Assembly: GCA_024114885.1 (NCBI GenBank) | Contig: CP099427.1 | Location: 310,001-374,000 of the forward strand | Length of the DNA: 64,000 bases | Direction: 5' to 3' | Source: Septoria linicola | Taxonomy: Eukaryota; Ascomycota; Dothideomycetes; Mycosphaerellales; Mycosphaerellaceae | In this document: piece after piece, positions 21,753-31,746 of the stretch | How the letters are laid out: each line of letters starts with the position of its first letter | Position numbering within the stretch: position 1 is the first letter of the stretch | The notes under the pieces: generated by a model | Databases searched by the model: none | Told to the model about the DNA's origin: nothing | Seen by the model: the letters and a program-made list of their open reading frames with translations, nothing else | Made by a program: the position numbers and the translations under genes

Positions 21753-21924
21753 TATAAAAGAGGTATATAGTAATATATAGAGCGCCCTCCTAATAAGACT
21801 ATTAGGATATCGTAAGACTAATTCTTGCCTCCTTTCGGATATATACGCGTACTATAGTTATACCGTACGCTAAGCCTACGAGCCTAAGGCGGGTCTTAGC
21901 CTTTAACCTTACCTAGCTCTTATA
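21753..21924 (-). repeat. gypsy 5' LTR (right copy)
   Basis: 172-bp direct repeat of 15167-15338, followed by the target duplication TAAAC (21925-21929). Its first two bases read TA instead of TG, a RIP-type change. Confidence 0.93.
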
Positions 21925-21929
21925 TAAAC

Positions 21930-24900
21930 CTATACTAATAGCTAAGGAGGAGGAAGCTTCTACTAGCCTAGACTAGAAGCACCTAGGGTACTCCTACTAG
22001 CTTATAGAGTAGGCTAGCTAATAGTTCTTAGCCTTCTAATAGGTCTTCTTTCTAGAGCTAAACTAGGGAGATTCTTAATCTTAATATTTAAGTCTAATTC
22101 TCTACCTAGCTTATCTTTAAAGAAGATTATATTAGTATACTACTTAATAGCCTTTATATCTAGCTCCTAGAACTTCTATACCTTTACTATATTATTATAG
22201 TATCTAATAAATATAGTATCCTTTCCTCTATTTATTAGTTTATTACTCCTTACCTACTAAAGCTATACTCTTATATCTATGTATACTATAGCTCTATATC
22301 TCTATACTTTAAGGTAGGAGACTATTAGTTTAATCCTATTAAAAGCTTTATTAGGTAAGAGCTTGAATCTCTTAATATTAGGTCTATTTAGGAGCTTGTT
22401 TCTTATATATACTTATACTTTAAGGGCTTCTAGCTAAAACTTAATAGGTATCTTACTTTCTTTAAGTATTACTCTAATAGAGGCCTCTAATGTTTAGATA
22501 GACCTCTTAACTACTCTATTCTAGAGTGAATTATAGGCCTTAGTTAGTTTAAAGGTAATTCTAAAATCCTTCTCTTACTATTTAATTAAAGTAGTAATCT
22601 CTCTAGTATTATTAGCCCTTATAGACTTAAGAAGTACTACTAACTACCTTTCTACCTTAATCCTCTAGTTCTAAAGAGTAGTTAGTATATCTAATCTAGC
22701 CTTAAGTAGAAATGCCTATTTCTTTCTTAAGAAGTTATTAATAATCTCAAGCTACTATATAAAACCTTTTACTAATAATAGTAATAGTCTATAGATATCT
22801 ACTAATATAAGGGCTAATCTTTTAGGTCTTCTCTTAATAGGCTTACCTAGGTGTTTCTTTATCTTACCTATTATATAGATCCTATACTTATACTCTTCCT
22901 AGTTAGGAATTAGAATTCTTTCTTTTAGATTAGTAACTTTATAAAGGTTTAAGAGTAACCCTCTTCTAAAGTATATAAATCTTCTATACTATAGCTCCTA
23001 CTATTTTAGATCCTTCTCTAATAGGGTAGTATAGGTATTATTAACCTCTATAGGATTATATAGTAAGTAATATAACTTTTCCTATAGGAGAGGTAATATC
23101 TTACTAATAAATAGAACACCTCTAACTAGCTTAGTCTTTATAACTGTTTAACTATCTAGAGAGGTAAGAGTAAAATTAGGCTTCTAGACTCTAAATTACT
23201 TACTAAACTAATCCTATAATATAAGATTTACTCTAAGATTAGGAACAAATAGTACCCTATTAAGTAGAACTTCTCCTTCTAAGATTCCCTTTATCTATAC
23301 TAGTCTAGAATAGGTTATATAGAGGTATCCTCCTCTTACCTTAATCTATACTTTCTTCCTTAGTAGCTTTACTAATCTAAAGAAGGATAGTTAGTTAGTT
23401 ATATAGGATAAGGTATAGGAATCTAAGAGCTATTCTTAGAGTAATAACTTGCTTTTAGCCTTAATTATAGAATAGGCTAATTTATCTTAGTTATTATCTT
23501 CTAATAGAGAATTATTATTGCTTCTAGAACTAGAGTAAGTTCTAGAATTAGAACTAGAACTAGACTCCTAGGCTAAAAATCCTTTCTTTAAAAGCTTTCT
23601 AGACTTTTCTATTCTCTAAAGCTACTTACCTATTTTCTAGATAACCTTCTTTAGCTTATTATATAATAATAACTTATAGATAGCTTTCTTAATATGTCTA
23701 GTATTCCTTAGTAAAAAGGATCTTCTAGCCCTCCTTCTAAGGAATAATCTCTAAGGGTCCTTCTAGTTCTTAGTACTATTTCTTTACTAGGACAGTTTCT
23801 TAGTAGTAGAGAGGTTAGGACAATCTTTTAACTAGTACTTCCCTTTCTTATAGAGCTAGTATATTAGTAAGGACTTTCCTTAGTAGAGCTACCTAGAATA
23901 GAATATAGCTAAACCTATATCTATCTTATCTAGATTATCTCTTACCTCTTAGGACTTAAGTAGAAGGAGAATAGTGTCTATATCTAAGGATAGTTAGGTT
24001 ATAATAGTATCCTTAGCTACTTAGTATAATATAGGTAGGGACTATAGAAGATACTTTAGCCTTTTCTCTTAGCTCTAGTAGTAAGCTTCCTAAGGATTAA
24101 TCTTAGTAATCCTCTTACCTAGGCCTCTAAGGTATCTCTATACTTCCCTAATTGTCTTATTAGGTAACATCCTAAATATAATAAACTACTTAATTAGACC
24201 TATAGTATAGGACTTTAGGACTCTATTATACTTATTCTAGAGAATTACCTATATCTTAGCTACTAGTATAGTAATATACTATATCTCTAGCTCTATCTTA
24301 TTATCTTTACTAATACTATATCTAATACTAAACCTATATACTATATTATCTTTTAAGAAGTATTAATTCTAAGTAATATATATCTAGAGACTAGTATCCT
24401 ACTAAACTATATATAGGTTCTCTCTAATAATTAGTTAGCTAATTACCTAGAACTAGTCCTTTCCTTCTAGCTTATCTATCTATAGCTTAAACTATCTCTT
24501 CTAGTTAGTTCTATCTAGGATTAGAATCCTTTAGCTCTTCTTGTCCTCTTAGTCTATTATAGAAATAGGTAAATAGAATAAATAATTAGTAGAATACTTT
24601 AGACTAGCTAAGGATTCTAGAGAAAAGTAATTTCTTATAGTAGAGAGACTAGCTCTAAGGGATAGGGATTCCTCGTATTTAGGAAATTACTAAGACTTAG
24701 ATCTTTCTCTCTTAGTAGAGTTTCTATTACTAGGTAGTAGGAAGGCTAAGTAGCCTCTTCTAACTCTAGTAATACTAGGTGCAATAGTAGAGAACTAGGT
24801 AGGTATTAATAAAGTAGAAATATACTACTATCTTATAGAGATCTTTACTAACTTATATACTACTAGGTATAAACTAGCTTCGTTAGTAATATAGTTAAGG

Positions 24901-25003
24901 AAACTTCTAGGCCCTAAATGTTTTCTATAAACTATAAGGGATATAAGTAACCTATAATAACATAGGTTACTCCTATTTAGTATATAAACCCGGGCTTATA
25001 ACC
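21930..25003 (-). pseudogene. copia gag and integrase remnant (5' part of polyprotein)
   Basis: No long frame survives. Minus-strand translation near 22300-22700 gives an integrase core recognisable through stops: SIRANNTREITTLIK, then RITFKLTKAYNSL, NRVVKRSI, LEASIRVILKESKIPIKF, VYIRNKL. These correspond to the copia integrase 'IRSDNGxEF...NGVVERxNRTL...EAVxTAxYIxNRxP' pattern. The Asp of IRAD has become Asn. The gag half (about 23400-24900) is inferred from position only. Confidence 0.75.
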
Positions 25004-25280
25004 TATTAAAAGTAGAGGGCGTATTATATACTATATAATATCAAGGAGGGTATAGCGTAGTAAAGAAGAATAGGGGATTAATCTTGAACTAACTTATATA
25101 TATAGTATAGTAGTAATATGCTAGGAACTAAATACAAAGTTAATTAAGTTAGTTATCTAAGAAGAGAAGAAAGAGAAGCAAGATATACCTCTTACTAAGC
25201 CTTAGGTAGATACCTTAGGTATCTAGAACTATACTTAAATGTCTATATCTAGACTAACTATCTAGGATATATTCTTAATA
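25004..25280 (-). repeat. copia 5' LTR (right copy)
   Basis: 277-bp direct repeat of 12221-12497, followed by the target duplication CCTAG (25281-25285). The bases just inside (minus strand GGTTATAAGCCCGGG) occupy the primer-binding-site position; I could not match them to a tRNA with confidence. Confidence 0.92.
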
Positions 25281-26245
25281 CCTAGTTCTACTACCTTCTA
25301 CTAACCTAGAAACTTAGAGTTAGTCTAAAGGGCTAGACTTTCTTTAATTATAGAGTCGCTTAGATTAAATACTTTAATAACTATACTAAATATAGAACTA
25401 TTAGTTAGAAACGACTACTTATTCTAGACGGTTATAATAGCTATATAACGCTAGAGTTTAAGTTATTCTATAAGGAAGAAGGTATTATTATACTCTATAT
25501 ACTACTATATTCCTCTTACCTATTATAGCCTCTTAATATTAGCTACTTTAGACTATTAAAGAAGGCCTATTCGAAGCGTATCTAAAGGCTTAGTATAGTT
25601 AGTTACTACTACCTAATTAAAGAAGACTTCCTACTAATACTCTAGCCTACCTATAAGGCTTTATTTATACTTTTAACTATTAGGGTATTATTTAGAGCCT
25701 CTAGCTTAGTACTATTAAACCTATAGGTAGTATTATCTAAGCTAATATTACGTTAAAGAATACTAATACCTCTACTATTTACTTTATTATAGAGCTTAGT
25801 AGTTATACCTTATAACTCTTAGTAGATTAATACCTTTATAGATAAGATTAAAAATAAGGTAATTAGATACTAAGGAAGCTTACTAGGTCTAATCCTTAAT
25901 AGAGTTAATAGGCTATTAAGAGAGTTTAAAAGGTCGTAGGTAGCTATATTATTACTCTAGGCTAAATACGATAATATAAAGACAATTATTATAGAACTAT
26001 AGTTATATAGAGTACTAAGAAAGAAGATCAAGCTTACCCTTAGTATTAATACTAATAAATTAGCTATAAGAGACATAGCTTAATTATAAGCTTAATATAT
26101 AATATAGTTAGTTAGAGAGATTAAGAAGTAGCTAAGGGCTAAACTAACCTATAGTAGGTATAGTATTCTAGGTTATAACTTAAGAGCTTGTCTATTAAAT
26201 AAAGTAACTTCTAAGGATTCAATTGATCTAACTTTAGTATAGTTC
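25281..26245 (+). pseudogene. pogo/Fot1 transposase, C-terminal part (DDE domain)
   Basis: This resumes the transposase in the same frame after the copia element and its CCTAG duplication. IKYFNNYTKYRT is followed by KRLLILDGYNSYIT (family consensus LILDGHxSH) near 25405-25445, then KEEGIIILYILLYSSYLL, a stop at a Gln position, PLNISYFRLLKKAYSKRI. These match the second catalytic Asp block and the 'PPHSSHLLQPLDVGCFxPLKKAY' region of DDE_1 transposases. His codons have become Tyr and Gln codons stops, as expected from CpA to TpA. The tail to about 26245 is weakly recognisable and less mutated near the TIR. Confidence 0.85.
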
Positions 26246-26292
26246 TGATACCTATAGCCTGAGAAATCAATGATTGAAGTCATTTACTTTAT

Positions 26293-26339
26293 AAAAGTGG
26301 CACACTAGCTTATCTGGCACACTCGCTTATCAAACACGT
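26293..26339 (-). repeat. right terminal inverted repeat of the pogo element
   Basis: Reverse complement of the left repeat, ending ...CACGT directly before the TA duplication at 26340-26341. This copy retains CpA and TpG dinucleotides and so has largely escaped RIP. The last ~100 bases of the element inside it (about 26200-26292) also have near-normal composition. Confidence 0.93.
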
Positions 26340-26341
26340 TA

Positions 26342-27138
26342 GCTACGCCCGCCTCTGTCTTACAAGAGCGACAGCCGGCGCGACCCACCACGTTGTAGCT
26401 TGTTCGCCCCAGTGCAGAAGCAGAGCAAAGAGGCTGGAACACTACATGCATGTATGTCTATTGTTCTCTCTCTCTCCACACAAGCCACGGCATGTCTCGG
26501 TTATGCTCCTCCAAATGCCGGCTGATTCGGGCAGCAAACCCGTGGATGCCACGTATGGACGCCCAACGCTAATGCTTTGCTGCAGCATGCAGACTTCGTC
26601 ATTGGTGGTCAGTATGTAAGGTGTTCCTTGTTGGATGTATTTTCAGTAGAAGGTCGAAAGAGAAATGCAGCAGACCGAGGGCGAAAGGAATGAGATGACG
26701 ATTGTAGGCGCGAGAGGAAGTGTTCAGCTTGGGCTGCCAGGGCGCTCCTCTCCAGCGCCTGTTCTTCGGTAGATTTTGGAAAAAGGAAGAGGCAGGTAGT
26801 GCAGATGGCAGTGGTGAGTTCATTTTGTATGTCCATCTTGTTTGAATGTCGTTATAGTAGCGGGGTATCATGAAGAAGTGTAATGAAGTAGATACAAAAG
26901 CGGTGAAGGAAGTCTCGATGGCAGGGATGAGTGCGCACGCGTGCATAACGCAGGCACTTTGCCACCTCGTCCAACGCATTATCCGCGAGCAAGGCCGTAG
27001 ATCATATCATTCGTTGTCGCGTCCCACGTAGCAGGTCGCTGCTGTCGGTTCCAGATCGTCGGGTGTCTGGCAGCCAGGTCGTCTCGTGGCATTCTGTCGA
27101 GTCATACTACTGTTCGCTGCAGCTCTCAAACAGCCAGG
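26342..27138. other. intergenic flank of the repeat block, nothing recognised
   Basis: Normal-composition DNA begins abruptly after the TA duplication. A short CT dinucleotide run lies at 26465-26477. A 126-codon minus frame (26599-26979) shows no domain or signal. The last part is the 3' flank of the SUMO-like-domain gene. Confidence 0.4.
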
Positions 27139-28528
27139 TCATTCACCGAGGATGAGGTCGACGTTCTCCATGTCGTCTATATCCGTATCACCAACCACAT
27201 CGTCCGGGTCGAGGCGTTCTCCATCGAAGGACAAGTAAGCTGATTGCTCAACGCTTAATCCCATTCGCTTCTTCGCATAATTGACGATTTTGGAGAACTT
27301 CGTTGTCTGCGCATGTCAGTCAGTCTTCTGCTTGAGGGCGAGGTGATCGTTTCGTGCTTACCGAGAATACTGTAATCCTCACCGGTTGCTGGTTCTTTGC
27401 CTGAACCACGATCTTGATTGGCACTTTGGCGGGCTCCTCCTCGGCAGCAGAAGCAGTCTCCTCTTCAGGCTCATACTGCGTAGTGACAACTTTTGCCTGT
27501 CGCACTTGCTCGGCCTTCTCGAGATCGAGCTGCTCTTGTGTCGTTGCTATCACGTGGACTTGTGCGGCCCCGTCAGCATCTCGCTGATCGGTACGGACGA
27601 CATTGCCTGTCGCATCTACTTCCAGACCCAAGCGCTGGCAGGTTGTCGAATCGTACATACGTCGACCATTCCACGTGAAGAAGACTTGGTCGCTGGCAGC
27701 TTGATCGAAGCCTTGCTTTTGGCACCATGCTCGTCGTGCTGTCCCCAAATCTTGCGTCAATTTGCGCTTGACCAGAAGCTGGTTGGTCCCTTCAAGCTTT
27801 GATGTGATCAAAAGTGATATGACAGGATCAGGCGGCGGTGGTGTCGGGAGACCCGAGTGAACCTCGGCATCAGAGTGTTGTCCTCCGGGCGTCGACGAAC
27901 GTTGCTCCAGTTGCTTCTTCAAGCGATGCTTCTCTCGTGCTCTCCTCTGCACCGCCGCGATCTCTGGATCGGAGTCCTCTTCCTCCTCGATCTCCACCAC
28001 TGGCGCAGGCGGGACAGAAGCCTTCAATACCTCCACTTCGCTTTCCGAAGCATCACCCGCTCTCGCCGCGCCACTGAGAGTATTTGCCGTTCTCGAATTG
28101 CCGTAGACATCCCTCGTGCGCTGAGTCCGAGGAGATCGCCGCACTGGAGCAGCGTCCTCGAGGTCGTACTGAATCTGCTCATCCTCGTCGTCACTATCGA
28201 TCGTGACGGGCTTGATACCAACAGACGCCAGCAATCTCGCGCTCTCCTCTGAATTGATGCGCCTCTTCTTCACAGGCTCCTCCTTCAAGTCGGCGTCTAG
28301 GCTTTCGCGCTTAACTTCAGCCTTGGACTCTTTCTTAGCCGCTTTCTCTTTGCGCTTCCGATCGCGCTCCTCGTCTCTGCGCTTTACTCGCTCCTTCTTC
28401 AGGCGTTCCTGCTCGAGTCTGTCGCGTTGTATATCCATGAAGTCCTTACTGTGACTGAAGAGATCCTCGTCATCACTGTCGTCTTTTGTCTGCGCCTTTG
28501 CCCATGAAGGCGCCTTGAAGAACGACAT
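27139..28528 (-). CDS. Rad60/Esc2/NIP45-type protein with C-terminal SUMO-like domain (444 aa, 2 exons)
   Basis: Exon 1 is 28528-27362 and exon 2 is 27306-27139. The intron is 55 nt with donor GTAAGC and acceptor CAG, joining ITVFS to TTKFSKI in phase 0. The ATG at 28528 (MSFFKAPSWAKA) is preferred over an upstream in-frame ATG at 28576. The N-terminal half is acidic and Lys/Arg-rich with a coiled-coil-like run. The middle contains a first beta-grasp-like segment (PVISLLITSKLEG, then FFTWNGRRMYD). The C-terminus is a second, SUMO-like domain of the Rad60-SLD type: VPIKIVVQAKNQQPVRITV, spliced to KIVNYAKKRMGL, AYLSFDGERLDPDD and DIDDMENVDLILG. This family acts in the nucleus in SUMO-dependent DNA repair and genome stability. 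The assignment is by domain order; the gene name is uncertain. Confidence 0.85.
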
Positions 28529-28917
28529 GGCGGCGGCTCCTCTACCGGAAGACACTAACGGAGCCTGTTGAAGCACACTCTTGCGAAGTGAAGTTGTTGT
28601 TGTGGGCGAGTATGAAACGCGAATTCAAGGTGGAGCACGGCAATACAACACACGCGCGAAACTTTAAAGTGGTGATCTGTGCTTTGCGGGCTCACTTCGC
28701 GCTGTCACATGCTCCGCAAATGGAACCTCACTTTAGGCTCATGCCACGTCTACAAACTACAACACCGACAACGACGTAGCGACAAGATTCTCCGGACCCA
28801 AGCTTGCGCATTCAGCCTATGTAACCTCATTCGCTAACGGCTATTACTCATGCAGCGACCACTGTCTCCGCGTCCAAGATCATTTGATCGCAAACCCACC
28901 ACGGATCGTGAAAGCTT

Positions 28918-29480
28918 TCACATCGCACATTGGCGAGGCCAGCGTGGGCCATTCATGTTGCCCTGCTCTGCGTCCTTGGCCCAGTCTTTGCCTAGGCAAG
29001 ATGATAGAGCACACTTGGGGCCGTAATCTGGAGTCGACTGCCACTCGTACATTCTGGAATCGATCGGCGACCACCCAACCATCTTCGTCTTCTTGCCTTT
29101 ACCCAGCATACAGGCCATGTAGTTCACTCCCTCCTTGGCCGCATCAAGCAGCTCGCTATAGCATCTGTCGACGAGCTCCTTGTTGGTCCACTGCTTGTGA
29201 CTATTTCGCATGTCGGAGGCTCCGACCTGCCAGATGCGGTCGGCGCAGAGGTAACCGTGCTCCATGTGTACTAAGCGACCAGCGAGTCCGCATAAGGAAC
29301 TCAACATTCGAAATTGAACGCACCATTGGGAAAGGCCTCGATATCGGTCTTCAGAGACTCCAAGCATTCCTGTAGGGCTTTGGGATCGGCGTTCTTCTTA
29401 AGACTGCGGTTGGAATAGAGCTTGTCCTTAGCGTACGCACTGCCGGCTAGAGCCAGGAGGAAGAGACTTCGAATTTGCAT
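28918..29480 (-). CDS. secreted cysteine-containing protein, candidate effector (169 aa, 2 exons)
   Basis: Exon 1 is 29480-29324 and exon 2 is 29270-28918. The intron is 53 nt (donor GTGCGT, acceptor TAG) and contains the in-frame TGA that otherwise ends the first exon's frame; splicing restores a continuous 169-residue protein. Residues 1-17 (MQIRSLFLLALAGSAYA) are a clear signal peptide. The mature part has seven cysteines (about 39, 61, 89, 106, 139, 144, 167) and Trp/Lys-rich segments such as DRIWQVGASDMRNSH and KMVGWSPIDSRMYEW. There is no transmembrane segment and no named domain. Small size, secretion and Cys content fit a fungal secreted effector-type protein. It lies about 2.6 kb from the transposon block. 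Confidence 0.72.
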
Positions 29481-31283
29481 TGTGCTTGAGGATTGTCTGG
29501 AAGTTGATCTCCAGGTTTGAGTCGGTCGCTGAGGAAGGAAGATAAGTATTCCGCGAGCGGTGCATCAAAACTCACGGCGCAGTGGAGTTGGCTTAGGCTG
29601 CGATTTCATGTTGCTAACCACAGTCTAACACTACTGGATCCGCCGACGATGTCTGCCACCTGACACACTGCCTTTTCCCGGACCCACCATAAGTCTTGCA
29701 GCGTAAGCGAAGTGAGTTTCCATGCACTTGACCTCCACTGGAAGCTTGAGATCACTCAGCTAGAAGGAGTCAACACCACCGCGAAATGCAACAGTATGGT
29801 GTTACGGAGAGTCGTGGTGTAGGCCATACTCGCGTTACCGTGCGATGTTCCGGATGCGCCTGCGACGTCAGCAGGTTCCAAGAGATGCTCTCTGCGTTGC
29901 TGCGCCCACACTGTGAGTCCCACTTTCCACGTGGCTTACCATAGTCGGAGACTCTACTTGAGTTGCTGAGGCGCCTTGAATCATGCGTCGCGCAGAGCCA
30001 TCCGCAAAATACGATACTCGCCACAGAGACCCAGATACCACAATCTACACGTGTGCACTACTAGAAAGCGCCGAATCAGACCAGTAATCCTCCCATGCTA
30101 TTGCGCGAACTTCGCACTTCGTGAGAGCGCAATTTCGCACAGCAGGTGCGCCCGGCTTCATGGTCCAACTTGATCTGCGTCACAACGTTGAGCACCAAGC
30201 ATGGAGGAGTCTTTTTGGGATATACTGTGGCCGTCCACAAAAATCGTCTTTTCTTGTGAGTTCATGATGAACCAGGAAAGCCCATGATGAGTCGCTCACC
30301 AAGCGAATGATGCTAGTGGCCTTGCTTTGCGTTGCAGCGCTGCCAGCGCATCACGGAGCGGACTTTGTCACAGCAATCATGGCCGCCAGATTTCGATTGA
30401 ATGCTGAGTAGCCCCATCAATTGTACTCAAGGACTTTGCGGAGGAACATTAGACGGTGCACAATCTTGGTCCTGGTATGCCTGCTGATGAATGCGACAAC
30501 TCATCTGGCGAGTACTGAGTCGGCGAAGGTCACATTCGGGACAGATGCGTGGAGAAACGGCCTCAGATATGGAGATGCTCGAGGATATGTTATCTAGCAC
30601 TTGAAGGCTGATCACGTAGATCGACTATCTCCAGTCCATTTGCAAACATTACACGCCGATCCAAAACTTCACGAGCTCGAAATTTACGAGTCTCATGGAG
30701 ATACCCGGTCTTGCCCTTTCGACTGACGCGCTTGCCAGATCCGTCCGCCGTGTGCAGGAGCGTCACCCATCTACATGTTCAGTGCAGCAACTTCACGAAG
30801 CGCACAGGCAGGACCTGACCGCATCTCTTGCACTTCCCCTACTGACACAGGTAAACAACAGACAAGTCGACAGTCCATGTCTTCTCCTCAGCACTCCCTC
30901 TCTCAAGATCTCAACACCTCGACATTTCTACCAAAGCATCATACCATTCTTTCCCCATCATTCGACAAGCCATTTCATCGATATCGCCACACCATTAACA
31001 CTCTCAACAATTCCGCAAAGACCAAGCCATCCACAGCGGACTCATTCATCTACGGCAACGAGGTCTTCCCCGGGGTGCAGCAACTTTACACAACAAACAA
31101 CAACTCGGCATTTCACCACAACACAACTACAGCAACACTCTCGCCAATTTCGCTGTCACCAAGCCATCCAGAGCAGTGTTTCGATCATTTACTGCAACGT
31201 CAATTGCCCGATTTCTCCATCACAATGCCTTCCACCATGGCAACCGAATATATGCGGCTACGACGGGAGATCCCAGTCACAAT
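29481..31283. other. intergenic, nothing recognised
   Basis: This is 1.8 kb without a convincing gene. A plus frame at 30695-31396 and its overlap at 30775-31296 are Ser/Thr/His/Gln-rich, a composition typical of CA-rich untranslated DNA (CACAAC-type tracts around 31080-31140), and have no domain. These tracts may be the leader of the small gene at 31284. Confidence 0.4.
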
Positions 31284-31746
31284 ATGCGATATTTGATGGC
31301 ACTTGGGAATGTCATGTTGATGGTATTGCCGGGAACTGTCTTTGCGCTGCCGAAAGACTGCAAAATGGGCACTTTTCTGCCTCGGGAGATTTTTGAGCTG
31401 GTCATATTGTTTGTCATGCTGCTGGGAAGTTGTATCTTCGCAGCAAGGATGGGAGGCAAGATCAGCACAGATGACGGCGAGCCCGCAGGGCCCAGAAGGA
31501 TTGTTGGTATGTGCTGCTGATAGTTCGCGAAGTGCCACCACAATGTACTCTTGGATACCAGTCACCTCTCTGTGCGGCTGCACTGGCCGACAAACGCTTC
31601 GCATTGTCCGCGGCTGCTTCGTCAGCTCCTTGCTATCTCTCGCCTTGGTCGCCTACTCGCGATGGCAGAAGAAATGGAACAAGGTCGTCATGGTGACAGA
31701 GACTCTCATGAAAGAAGTGGAACGGATTCGGATTGGTTATATATAA
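31284..31746 (+). CDS. possible small membrane protein (135 aa, 2 exons)
   Basis: This is a tentative model. Exon 1 is 31284-31506 and exon 2 is 31562-31746. The intron is 55 nt, with donor GTATGT, acceptor CAG and the frame kept. The product would carry three hydrophobic stretches: near the start (YLMALGNVMLMVLPGTVFAL), in the middle (ELVILFVMLLGSCIFAA), and in exon 2 (FVSSLLSLALVAYS), followed by a basic tail. I recognise no family. Support is the canonical splice pair and the hydrophobic pattern. Against it, there is no recognised homologue and an upstream in-frame start at 31176 is possible. Its 3' end overlaps the last codons of the convergent DUF6604-type pseudogene. Confidence 0.4.

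Larger units (their letters stand above)
15167..21924 (-). mobile_element. Ty3/gypsy chromovirus LTR retrotransposon, RIP-degraded, inserted in the copia pol gene
   Basis: The 172-bp LTRs (15167-15338 and 21753-21924) differ only at base 2 by my reading (TG kept on the left, TA on the right). They begin TGTAAAAGAGG and end CTCTTATA, and are flanked by the 5-bp duplication TAAAC at 15162-15166 and 21925-21929. The element is read on the minus strand: gag region about 21700-20600, protease about 20500-20100, reverse transcriptase about 19950-18950, RNase H and integrase down to about 17200, and a chromodomain at about 17060-16930. A purine tract (minus strand GGGAGAGGAGATAGT) abuts the left LTR and fits the polypurine tract. 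CpG is abundant here while CpA is nearly gone. It is the youngest of the three insertions. Confidence 0.93.
12221..25280 (-). mobile_element. Ty1/copia LTR retrotransposon, RIP-degraded, inserted in the pogo transposase
   Basis: LTRs of 277 bp (12221-12497 and 25004-25280) start TATTAA and end TTAATA, that is, TGTTAA...TTAACA after RIP. They are bracketed by the 5-bp duplication CCTAG at 12216-12220 and 25281-25285. The element is read on the minus strand: gag in about 24900-23400, integrase about 23300-21930 (for example ITFKLTKAYNS near 22550), reverse transcriptase about 15160-13700, and RNase H in about 13700-12600. A purine-rich tract (minus strand GCATAAGTAGGAG) abuts the left LTR and fits the polypurine tract. 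The pol gene is itself interrupted by a gypsy element at 15162-21929. The LTRs differ at roughly a dozen sites, all transitions by my reading. Confidence 0.92.
11445..26339 (+). mobile_element. pogo/Fot1-type DNA transposon, RIP-degraded, hosting two nested LTR retrotransposons
   Basis: The ends are inverted repeats of 47 bp (11445-11491 and 26293-26339) that differ at about two positions and begin ACGTGTTTGATAAGC. They are flanked on both sides by TA (11443-11444 and 26340-26341), the target duplication typical of Tc1/mariner/pogo elements. The transposase remnant is on the plus strand in two pieces separated by the copia insertion. Removing the inner elements leaves an element of about 1.8 kb, the usual size for fungal Fot1-like transposons. 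The inside is saturated with TA-producing changes (CpA to TpA on both strands), whereas the TIRs themselves keep several TpG and CpA. It is certainly inactive; it could act in trans only through an intact copy elsewhere. Confidence 0.93.

Noticed and set aside
26599..26979. 126-codon minus-strand frame beside the repeat block
   Set aside because: No recognisable domain or signal peptide; Ser/His/Leu composition is typical of non-coding DNA.
30695..31396. 233-codon plus-strand frame rich in Ser, Thr, His and Gln
   Set aside because: The composition comes from CA-rich tracts, and no domain is visible. The small two-exon model at 31284 explains the 3' part better.
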